Positions 23,263 through 43,777 of a stretch of DNA of 64,000 bases are shown piece by piece. The first letter of the stretch is position 1, and every line of letters starts with the position of its first letter. Source of the DNA: Ianthella basta. Its lineage: Eukaryota; Porifera; Demospongiae; Verongiida; Ianthellidae. Below the pieces are notes generated by a model. The model was not told the DNA's origin and searched no databases. It saw nothing but the letters and a program-made list of their open reading frames with translations. The translations under genes and the position numbers were made by a program. The stretch lies in assembly GCA_964019415.1 (NCBI GenBank), contig OZ025870.1, positions 2,654,501 through 2,718,500 of the forward strand. The letters are read 5' to 3'.

Positions 23263-25230
23263 GCTAAAGTACGTATTGCATCACTCACTATGTATATCAG
23301 CTATTGTAATGCCATTGACCTGCAGTCACATGCATTGCAGTTCTCACCGCAATCTCTGGGTTTGGTGGTTGCTTCTGGCCATTGATGTCTGGTCTGTCTG
23401 TAACCTATAAATGTCAGAGGTTGCACATATCATGTAATGTATCAGTAAGCCACACGGATGAGCCCCAATCACTACAAAATTATATTCTTTACACAGCACA
23501 GTGGGGGAAATTTGAATTTCAGATGTATAGGGTTATATTATTTTGATACCTACAGTGGAATCCCACCTTGTAAACTTCCCCTTGAAATGTGGACACCCCG
23601 TTATTCCGTATTGCGAACAGCGCCCTGTGCACAGCCCTATACAACTCTGTAAAAACCTCGCCCAATAATCTGGACATTTCGATCAGCTGCCAGAAAAAGG
23701 CCGCTCCCTGATTTGCACTGCTACCTCTGACAAGTGACAGGAACAGCACAGAAGTTGACGACTGCCATAAATCGTCTATACTAAGCGTTTTGAAAGTGTC
23801 TTAAACATTGGAAAGCTCAGCGCGAACAGCTACTCTTTAGAATCGTCGAGAATAGAATGCGTGAGTCGAGTACTTGAGCGAACCACGAATATAATTGAAT
23901 CCTGGAAGGGATCAGCTTGCCTTGTTTGCCGAGAGCCGCTTTTACTTGTTAAAGTACGTCACTCACTACGTATATCAGCTATATGTTGTAATGCCATTGA
24001 CATGCAGTCACATGCATTGCAGTTCTCACTGCAATCTCTGGGCTTGGTGGTTGTTCCTGGCCATTGATGTCTGCTCTGGGTCTTACCTATAAGTGTCAGA
24101 GGTGACACATATCATGTAATGTAATGTATCGATAAGCCACACAGATGAGCCCCAATCATGCACTACAAAATTATGTACTTTACACGGCGCATGCAGTGGG
24201 AAAATTTGAATTTCAGACGTATAGGGTTATATTATGTTGATTAATCTTCTCAAAATATGTATAATAGAATATACCGTGCACTATTTGGATCTGGATTGGC
24301 GCAGAAAATATAATCCTAGGCCAGCTATTTGCCCTTTAGTTGTTCTAGTTGCTCTAGTTTCCACACTTCCCTAGTTGTCCTAGTTACTCTATAGTTGCTG
24401 CAGTTGCCCTAGTTCCCCTACATGGTTGCTGTAGTAGCTCTAGTTGACTTAGTGACCCTAGTTGACATAGTTACCTTAGTTGCTCTACTTCTTCTAGTTC
24501 CCCTATTCCTCTAGTAGACTTAGTTGCTCTGGTGTTATCTACAAATGTCAGAGGTGGCATATATCATGTAATGAAGACTTCCGCTTGGGAGGGAAATAGG
24601 GCCTGGCAACATTTTGGGGTTCAAGCCATCGACTTCCGCCGCACGATTTCATGCAGCACCAATCAGTAAGCAGAATCCTGCACATGACTTAAAACACTGG
24701 CACTACGTAGCTAGAATATAATTGAATCCTGGAAGGGATCAGCTTGCCTTGTTTGCCGAGAGCCGCTTTTACTTGTTAAAGTACGTATTGCATCACTCAC
24801 TATGTATATCAGCTATATGTTGTAATGCCATTGACCTGCAGTCACATGCATTGCAGTTCTCACCGCAATCTCTGGGTTTGATGGTTGCTTCTGGCCATTG
24901 ATGACTACTCTGGGTATTACCTATAAGTGTCAGAGGTGACACATATCAGTGTAATGCAATGTATCAGTAAGCCACACGGTTGAGCCCCAATCACTACGAA
25001 ATTATATACTTTACACAGCACAGTGGGAAAGTTTTAATTTCAGATGTTTAGGGTTATATTATTTTGATTAATCTTCCTCAAAATATGTATAATAGAATAC
25101 ACCGTGTACTATGTGGACTGGCGCAGTAAATATAATCCTAGCTAGTTGCCCTTTAGTTGTCCTCGTTGCTCTAGTTTCCACAGCTCCCTAGCTGTCCTGG
25201 TTACTCTATAGCTGCTGTAGTTGCCCGGTC
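23263..25230. repeat. Triplicated diverged repeat (about 300-500 bp units)
   Basis: Three direct copies of one segment start near 23270, 23950 and 24778. Each contains TATATCAGCTAT, GCCATTGACCTGCAGTCACA-like and GAGCCCCAATCA blocks in the same order. Copies two and three also share about 65 bp upstream (from 23890 and 24717) and about 170 bp downstream. Copy one is cut near 23545 by an insertion that starts ACAGTGGAATCCC, resembling a pogo-type end. A CTAGTTGCTCTAGTT-type degenerate minisatellite follows copies two and three, and a trace of the same family is seen at 27285-27360. Non-coding. Confidence 0.75.
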
Positions 25231-25373
25231 ACTGTCTAACTCTGCTCCCCTTATCACTTTGACATCTGCCACTCTGGGCCTTAGGGCTTTCTTGACTATG
25301 AAATAGTCAATGATGGATCTGAGCCCCCTTCCTTTGCTTTCCCAGGTGTACTGGATGTCTTTATGCTGCTAGA

Positions 25374-26125
25374 TAGTCTGGCTTGCTAGACCGTCCCGTA
25401 AGCGCCCGGTAGGCGTGGAAGGGAAGGGACGGTCTAGCGGCAGTGTGGATTAAATAACACCTCTGCATTATCGTGCCAATTATTACGTCGCACCTGTCTA
25501 CCGGCTGATCATGGAGGAGTCGTTCGAAGGGACCGTATCATTCGCTTTGAGTGCACTGCGCAAGTCAATGTTGGTCCTAACGAGACGTCAGAAGGAAGCT
25601 TTGAAGAGCGTCATCAGCGGTAAGGATACGTTCGTAAGCCTGGTGCCGAGTCACTGGACATGGGAAGTCCATCATATTCGAGTGCTTGCCGCATTGTTGC
25701 GACTGCTATGGAGGAATGTTCGGCACTACCTTCTGTGTTGGTAGTGTACTCTTTAGTCGCATTACCGCGTTGTAACAATCCTTGCGGAAGCACGGAGCTT
25801 CATTGTCTCTGCTTTCGGCGCTGCAGTTGAATGCTACGAGCTGCGAGAGAGCCTCACCAGCTGCTGTTAGCGTGCCTCGCTTAACCAAGTAGTACGGTTG
25901 TTCTACGAAGCCACACAAAGACAGCAGCAACGATCCGCCTCCGAAGTAATCGCACATGCTTGCCCGGTCTTCTTCAATCGTCAATGAATACTATTACCCG
26001 GGATTCCGGGGAAACGGATCTGATTGGTCGAAAAGGTGTTATTTAATCTATACTGCCGCTAGACCGTCCCCTTCCCTTCCACGCCTATCGGGCGCTTACG
26101 GGACGGTCTAGCGGGCCAGACTAGC
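25374..26125. mobile_element. TIR element (about 750 bp) carrying a helicase fragment
   Basis: The left end (25374-25463) and right end (26035-26125) are inverted copies of one another over about 90 bp, with a few mismatches. They run from TAGTCTGGC at the outside to GATTAAATAACACC at the inside. Each end contains its own smaller palindrome (CTAGACCGTCCC ... GGGACGGTCTAG), so each end alone can fold. The 570-bp interior holds a RecQ-like helicase fragment with a frameshift. The layout fits a non-autonomous DNA transposon or MITE that captured coding sequence. Target-site duplications were not resolved. Confidence 0.75.
25511..25790 (+). pseudogene. RecQ-like helicase N-terminal fragment, frameshifted
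   Basis: The plus frame from ATG 25511 encodes LTRRQKEALKSVISGKDTFV, which matches the region just before the Walker A loop of RecQ-like superfamily 2 helicases. In this frame the P-loop is lost after about position 25640. One base over, the sequence immediately reads TGHGKSIIFECLPHCCD, a Walker A motif with its following helix. So one single-base frameshift separates the two halves. Nothing corresponding to the DExH box or later motifs is present before the right terminal repeat. It is a captured and decayed fragment. Confidence 0.7.
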
Positions 26126-27620
26126 TGCTAGAATGCAGCACGTCATAGTTGCTTATGACGTCATCACTTATGGCAGTTTAATACATTGAAAAGATAGGCA
26201 AAAAGGTGTTGCACCGGCAGCCTCGAGCGCTTCGTGCCGAATGCTCCCATTTAGTTGGCTCGGCTGAATGGTTCGCACGAATACGCACCTGACGGCCGTT
26301 GATTGAGGTTGATACGGCCTACGGTCGCCGAGATCGAGACTCATGAAAGGGGACGCGCCGACTAAAATGTGGCGAACGAGGCTTCTCGACAGGATTTTTT
26401 TGACACTCCTGGACACGGAATAGCTTCTAGTTGAGCTACCACCAGGCGACCTACAAAGTTTCAAGGTTAGCTACAGGTAGCGATGGTAACGCAAGGGTGC
26501 GAGTCATAGCCTTATTAGCCGTATATAACTCTCCGGTTAGTCCAACTCCAGACGTCTCCATCTCGGTGCCTGCTGTGGTGTTTTCGCCGAAATCGTGTCA
26601 AGAAGTCTGCAACACCTTTCCCCATCTTTTCAACTGCCACCAGTGATTACGTCATATGCTATTATCGCCTTAACCACAACATTCCTGAGTTACGCGCAAC
26701 TGGTCTATTCTCGAACTCGTTAATGTATTGTCGGAAGCGTGATTGCTGACGGACATTGGGAAGGCAACCAAGCTCAATGTACCAGACAGTACTGATACTG
26801 AGTTTGGTTACCAAGGTATGGGGTCATAACAAGACATCAAGAATCAGACTCAATGTCCCTGTCTAACATGACAAACACGCAAGCTGCGATAAAACACGCG
26901 AAAATGGCGGTAAAACTCGATACAATAGCACTAGGCTGTCGATCCATGAAACAACTCCTGCTTTGCTCTGCAGCATCGTGCGCACAATATGCAACCATGT
27001 TTACGAATGACAGACCCTCTGGGGATGCCTTGCGCCGATCCGAGAATACATCCGTCCGAGGATTGATTACTCTCTCTATACTAATGGTTAGTTATTTGCA
27101 CATCTAGAAACCTTGTGAACGTACTTCAGCTTCTGGACCTGGTGCGGCCATAATAGGATGGTAAGTCTAACAATTCCACTGTAGTGCCGTCTCTCAGTCC
27201 TACCCTTGGATTCCGAGTTCACGTGACTACGAACGCTTAGTTATTATGAATTAATTATATTCATTCATCTTGCTCATTATACCTATTGAAGTATAATATA
27301 CTGTACACTACATGGATTGGCGCCGAAAATATGGCACTAGTTGCCCTGATTGCCCTAGTAACATGTTGGCAGGATGATTCGTATAGTGTTTTGTTAAGAG
27401 AATATCAAAAGGTGACAGGTTTAGCTAATAAAATTATACGTAGCTACTTATTACATGCATAAAATGCATGGTCAAATTTCACAACAGATATATATTATAT
27501 TAACGTACACTACTTTGAGGGTACAATAATATACATATACATGTACGTAGCTACTGTCAGAGACAGTTAAGCCTGATGGTATGTTGTGTACAGTGGGAAG
27601 ACTTCCTCAAACTACCGTAT
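26126..27620. other. Intergenic; no gene recognised
   Basis: GC-richer than its surroundings up to about 27100. It has short ORFs on both strands (26168-26464 minus, 26431-26646 plus, 26853-27107 plus) but no domain signature. It may hold decayed transposon sequence. Confidence 0.3.
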
Positions 27621-27639
27621 ATGTCCGTATATAGAGTCC

Positions 27640-27975
27640 GGGCTCAAATAGAGGCCGGGGCTCGAATAGTAGCCGCCCGGAGTCAGAGCAGCTATTCTTT
27701 AATAGAGGCCGGGTCTCGAATAGAGGCCGGGTCGAATAGAGGCTAGTCTCGCGTAGCCAGACCGCCATCTTTGCTCAGACCCCGCCTTCGCAAAAGACGG
27801 TCTGGGAGCTTACGCCGTTTTTTTTTTCCTGACAGGAGTCCGAGGAAGTTGGGACCGACGATTATTCATGATTCCCTTATAAGGCAGGAAGGCGGCGCTA
27901 ACACCTTGCGCTGCGGTCGCTCGCTCCCAGGTGTTAAGCCTGCACGTGACCTCACTGTGTACACAAACACGCAAT
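27640..27975. mobile_element. MITE-like remnants (AATAGAGGCCGGG repeats and TCTCGCGTAGCCAGACC end)
   Basis: From 27640 to 27745 the sequence contains repeated AATAGAGGCCGGG-type units; a related GAATAGAGGCC palindrome occurs at 28555-28580. A block then begins CTAGTCTCGCGTAGCCAGAC at about 27749. Its end resembles those at 33590 and 58940, and the block contains a short stem (CAGACCGCCATCTTTG ... AAAGACGGTCTG). These look like ends of at least two MITE families nested together. Confidence 0.5.
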
Positions 27976-28055
27976 GATTAGGAAGTGATCAGGGCACGCT
28001 GCCAACAAACACGCACGCACAGTTCACGTTAGTTAGCAGGCTACAAGTGTAGATT

Positions 28056-28256
28056 GCTATCTGCCGTCGACCTAATGCATGCCTAATGCTATCTATCATC
28101 CTCTTCCTCTGCAGCTGAGTGTCCAGAACACAGAACAGCAAAGGCACATGCAGTTGGGTTCTTTTACAGCTTGCTGTTCTGTGTTCTGGACACTCAGCTG
28201 CAGAGGAAGAGGATGATAGATAGCATAAGGCATGCATTAGGTCGACGGCAGATAGC
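28056..28256. repeat. Near-perfect inverted repeat, 86-bp arms
   Basis: Left arm 28056-28141 and right arm 28171-28256 are reverse complements over about 86 bp with one evident mismatch (CTAATG versus CTTATG), separated by about 29 bp. Transcribed, it would form a very stable long hairpin. There is no coding potential. It could be a young foldback or a long-hairpin RNA source. Confidence 0.9.
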
Positions 28257-28719
28257 ACTGTGAGCATGCAGGTGATATGCTGTGTAATACGTATAATTAC
28301 AATGGTATGCAAATCTTCAAAGCAGTGTATACCATATCTGCAGTGATATGTGCTGTGAAGTGCCAGACTCTAATCTTACAAATGGTTTTCATGATAATTA
28401 TGTTGCATACTGCATGGTTGGAGTGATCATCACAGATATAATGGGTGTGCTCACTGTGGCAACTAATTCATGCCTATATTGGGTGTGAACATCAGTCTGT
28501 TCTTTTAACAGTGTTGGACTGGGAATAAAGCATGAGACTTATAATTTTTGGCCTGAATAGAGGCCCAGGCCTCTATTTTTGAGGCATATTGACCATTGTC
28601 AATTGATGATTGGGCTAGAATTTCAACATATCCACACTCTAACACATTATGTGTGCTTAGGATTAGTGAATCCCTTTCCCTGTTCCTTACACTTACTTGC
28701 ACTCCATTCTCTTTTTCAG

Positions 28720-29040
28720 ATTGTGTTTGACAATACTGCAGTGAGCGGTGCCATCCCAGTGGAAGTGATGGCAGAGCCAACTGTTTTTGATTGCAATGCC
28801 AACCAGAAGAATGATCAGTTTTGTTAGTTGGAGTGTGGGTGCAACTGTGTACATGTGTTACCAGTGATGTCAATTGAAAATGAAGTTTGTAATCTGCCGC
28901 ATGAAGTATAACCTCCTTGTTCATCTCTCTCTTCAGCAACCCACCCAGGTGATGATGTGTTTAGGTGATACGTGTCCTTGGACATATGTGTGCTTGTCAC
29001 AGTCCTGGAGTACTCCTTCCTGTTCTTATATGCTCAATCA
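28720..29040 (+). pseudogene. TRPML remnant, inverted: lumenal and S2 exons
   Basis: The plus strand carries the lumenal exon at 28720-28822. It is exactly the 103 bp of the functional copies and encodes IVFDNTAVSGAIPVEVMAEP followed by TVFDCNANQKNDQF. Its donor is GTTAGT, weaker than the GTAAGT seen elsewhere. The next exon begins after CCCAG at 28948 and reads DDVFR followed by an in-frame TGA, then SLDICVLVTVLEYSFLFLYA, clearly the S2 segment. Orientation is opposite to the rest of the cluster. The stop and the lack of flanking channel exons make it a pseudogene. Confidence 0.8.
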
Positions 29041-29254
29041 TTGACAGCTGCAGGCCGGCCAAGGTTAGGCAGCTATATGCATACAGTATACCTTACACCC
29101 AATCACTCACCATGTCATGCTTCCCTTGAGATGCAACACCCGCACCTCCATTCTCCTTTCCTTTCCATTTCCATATATTTCAATGCCATCCAACATGATG
29201 ACCCGCCACTGCTACATTCCTCTTTCTTTTAACTGCATGCACCTTACTATACCA

Positions 29255-29395
29255 TACCACACCACACCACACCACACCACACCACACCACACCACACCAC
29301 ACCACACCACATTACACTATACTATACCATACTATACTATATAGTATACTACGCTAGGCTATGCTATGCTATGCTATACTATACTATGCCATAGT
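29255..29395. repeat. (ACACC)n pentanucleotide tract followed by TATAC-type repeat
   Basis: About 11 units of ACACC at 29255-29312, followed by degenerate CTATA/TATGC repeats to about 29395. Simple sequence separating the two TRPML remnants. Confidence 0.9.
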
Positions 29396-29608
29396 ATACA
29401 CCTATGTGTGTTTTGAGATACATATAGATACATGTGTGAACATAAATTATATTATAATAGTCAATTGCAACAATTACTGTGGAGTAGAGAGATATGTCAA
29501 GGCTCTATATGTACTGCAGTGCATGTACAGCATTTATGGGCCTCCTTTGTCTCCACTTCCCCTCACTAATACTTCCACTACCTCTTGACACTATATTCCC
29601 CTCCTCAC

Positions 29609-29767
29609 AGTGTTAGTAATCTTCTATATCTGGTCGTAGAGGCCATCTATCTTGTACACCGCCATGCTGTCCTTGCTGTCAAAATCCAGAAACAATGTCT
29701 TGATGGCTTCCTTATTCTTCAAGACAAACCTGGGTAATGCTGCCCAATTCTCTCCAAAATGTACAGT
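29609..29767 (-). pseudogene. TRPML remnant: first lumenal exon with in-frame stop
   Basis: The minus strand has an exon of exactly 159 bp, the length of its counterparts in copies 2 and 3, with intact CTAG acceptor and GTGAGG donor. It encodes FVLKNKEAIKTLFLDFDSKD and then IDGLYDQI, followed by TAG in place of Gln, six codons before the exon end. Neighbouring channel exons in this orientation are missing. Together with the plus-strand pieces at 28720-29040 it marks a fifth, rearranged gene copy. Confidence 0.8.
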
Positions 29768-30952
29768 CTAGAATGTGACAAATTTGAGATTACCATTTTC
29801 CCATAACTATCAAACAAACAGAGTATGAACACAGTTAGAAATACACTTTGCGCTGTAGATTCACAGGCATTCATGTGCAGTACACTCTAGCACTATGTGT
29901 GTGACTGGACAATTGCAAGATCGGAGTGGTGTTGTCTTCAGTAATGTGAAAAGAAGCCAGCTAATCAGCTTACTTCATGAACATTGGTACACTTGAGGAA
30001 GGTTAGTAATGGTACGTAGCTACTCAATGAATGTAAAATGCATTTCCTGCACTGCAAGTATGTAAGCTTGGGCCCAGTTATAGTCACGGCCATTTTTTGG
30101 ACCTATACCGTCAGTTGTATAAATAACACAGTAAGTGAGGCCCAATATGTCTGATAACAAAAAATAATGGGGAACTTCTTTGAGCAATAAGCACATGCAG
30201 GGTCTAGATCTGTAAATCAGAACATTTTGGCTGCCTGTGTACAATTATATTGTAGCTAGGCCTTTGTCGGCAAGAATGAGTTAACGTTGGTAACACAATG
30301 TCATGTATGTAGCTGTGTTATGTACTGCAAACTATTATATGCATGACTTGTATATTTATACAGTGTACCTAGCTATGTATAGGAGATTAAGGGGGGAGAT
30401 CGAAGTCAGCATGATCACTCACTCACCATTCAGCGTTCAGCTAATTTAATCGAGAAAACCTAGACTGAAAGCTTAAGGTGAGTACTAGTGCACATACTTG
30501 AGCTCGAGTATCTGTTTGTCATATTTATTGTACAGCATGCATGATATACTACTGCTTTGAATTGTCGTGAGAATCTGCAAGTGAATCTGATATAATTCTA
30601 TTTATATATAACGTTCCCACCATGCATTTATGTAGTATAATCTTAAAACAATGCAGTAGCTATTGGGAAGATGTACACCATTCAAGCTTGTACCATTATA
30701 ATAATACGTATGAAGTATAAACTTCTGTATAAGTTGCTTCGAATTGTCACCAGAATTATAGTACTATGGTACTCCATCTTACCATTTCTCTGTCTAAAAT
30801 GATTAAAGTTCTACAGTTCTCTACAAAAATCTACAACCAATTATGGAACCAAATAGTATACCTAGATGGTGTATTTAACTATACACATGTCCTATAGCGT
30901 GTGAGTACAAGGTATCATAACATTGTGCAAAGTTAAATGGTGACTTGTGTGA
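29768..30952. other. Intergenic; no gene recognised
   Basis: AT-rich sequence between the decayed copy and the 3' end of TRPML copy 3. No exon series or repeat structure stood out. Confidence 0.4.
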
Positions 30953-41405
<10,453 letters not shown>

Positions 41406-42389
41406 CTGCAAAGTTAAGACACAGCACCAAAGTATTGTGATGACTATCTCTAAAGCATTGATGAGTAATGTAACTCAAAACATCTTGGAAATGAAGCAAA
41501 GAAAGCGGATAGTGAAACTGGAGGTAGTGATGGCAACAGATTGGCGAGCCAAGTGTATGCAGATGTGACTGTATTAGGAGCTGCAGCATGGCCAAATTAA
41601 TTCAAATAATTATAATTAGGTGCATGCAGCTGCAGTGTGAAAGGTACGAAGTTGATTGGATGCATGAACAAGATCACAGCAGTGAGCAAAAGGAACCCAG
41701 TGGAAGTGGCTCATAAGGTACTGACTGTGTCTATGACTATAGGCTACTATCGATCTTCAGACCATAGGAGCCCCTTAAGCCCAGGTTCCTCACTGCTATG
41801 ATCTCACTCATCATTCCATGCCAACTCAAATAATCATGGTCATTGTGTAATAATTATATCATTGTCAGTCACTGTTATACAGCAATGAGATATTGGTATA
41901 TATCGAGCATACATCAGGAACACATCTTTGACAGCCACACACAATTGAATACATGTCTGATCATTAAATTCATTGTACTCCACGTCCTCATCTAGACATG
42001 AGGCAGGTTTGATACACAATATACTCACACTTTACACATGACATTGTGTATCGGTGTTTGTTCACATTGTGTACACAAACACTTGCACACTCGCATGCTT
42101 CCACATACATACTTCAAGTAATACACACAGGACTGACAGATGGTGCATGCATTTCATTTTCGAGGTAGCAAGCAAAAGCCAATTTGACTTAGAAAGAAGG
42201 CATTTTAAGACGCTGGATGCTGCTTGCTACAATGAACTAAACATCAGGCTTCACCATTCACCTTCCATTTGCCTTACAAGGAGCTAACTGATTTTAAAGC
42301 TGCAGGGTGAGCAATTCTTCATGAAATCTGCCTTCTGGGTGCCAAGGAAACATTGTAGACAGTCTCAACTAGAATTACTAAAACCTTTC

Positions 42390-42608
42390 TACAAAAGTAG
42401 TAAGGATGTAGGGATGGCACAAAAAGTACAGCAACAAGTAAAGACTGTTACACAGTGGAGATTTAACCATGGTCCCTACATGCAAGAATGTCGCACCTTA
42501 TAGTCCTACATCCTTGAATGTAGGGACCATGGTTAATGCTCCACTGTGTAACAGCCTTTACTTGTTTCTGTACTTTTTGTGCCATCCCTACATCCCTGCT
42601 GTTTTGTA
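42390..42608. repeat. Foldback with about 95-bp arms
   Basis: The left arm (about 42390-42491) and right arm (about 42514-42608) are inverted copies sharing GTAGGGATGGCACAAAAAGT, AAGTAAAG.CTGTTACACAGT and CCATGGTCCCTACAT blocks with few mismatches. The loop is about 20 bp. It lies upstream of the copy 3 S1 exon. The small ORF over the left arm has no protein signature. Confidence 0.85.
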
Positions 42609-43777
42609 GAAAATTTTAGTTAACTCTAGTTTCTGTGCATTTTTATGGTGTGCGTGCAAGTTGCACATGCTAAGCTGCAACACAGGACATCGGTGCAGGT
42701 ATATATAGGACCCTATTCCTGAAGCTGGTCAGCACCTTTTCCAAGCTAGGCCACCAGAAATAGTGAGAAACGGCGACTGGAAGCTAACCAAGTAGTAATT
42801 AAAATGGTGGGATGTGCATGAAAGCAGATATCCTTTGAAACGACATGCAAGCTAACTTCGACCGAAGATTCTCTCGTGTGCATGTCCGAATGGACATCTA
42901 ACGGTCTTGTGAAGCTATTGAACAGACATTGAATGAACAATGGGCAGAAAACTGTCGGTCATTAACGTCATTGTAAAATGGAGTCTTGCTCGTAACAACA
43001 TGTCCGGACACACACTGTAACTGTAATGAGTGACACTTGCTCACGGCAGTTTCAAACCTACAAAAGAAAGCAGTTCTGTTAAGTTGCAGTAGGTTCATCT
43101 TGGAATTAGTTCGATAGCTAACTGCTGTTCGTCAGTTACAGCTGGCAAAGAAGAATATGAAGACAAAGAAGAAGAAGAAGAAGAAGAAAAATATGAAGAC
43201 AGAATGGATGTTTTTGATTGTCATTTTAATTCTCACTGACAGACCAAGTTCTTCCAGGTCAGTTTAGTGTAAGAATAGTTGGTATTCAACCTACCTAGCT
43301 TTGTTTTGGTGGTTTTCAGCGCTTTTCGCGATTTTGTTTTCATATCTATGTATTGCGAATTCGAAACACCCTGTACCATCCCTACATAGAAAGTACTATT
43401 GTACTCTCTGATTGTGTAAAATGTACCACGTAAACACTTTGACGATAGGTTATCCAGCCATTGTGAATTACTTCTATACATTTTCTCCACCAGTATGTAT
43501 GTACTGACAAAGCACACTAAAATGGGTCATTGCCTGCAACTGGGTTAGCAGCAGGTTCTAACCCAATTCCTCATTGGATGATGCATGCCCATAAGCACTC
43601 CATCCTTTGTGCTTATCTTCATAGTACAACAAGAAATTGTTTATGCATTTTCTTAACATATAATATTTAAGAAAACAGAAAGGGATGCTGTGGTCCTTGA
43701 AAATTACAATGTGAGAATTGATCCATGGACAATTTGTGCTTATTGTTGCTATATAACATTGTATTGCTAAGCCATAC

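Noticed and set aside
27989-28312. 107-codon minus ORF
   Set aside because: It spans both arms of the 86-bp inverted repeat, so its text is a by-product of the hairpin.
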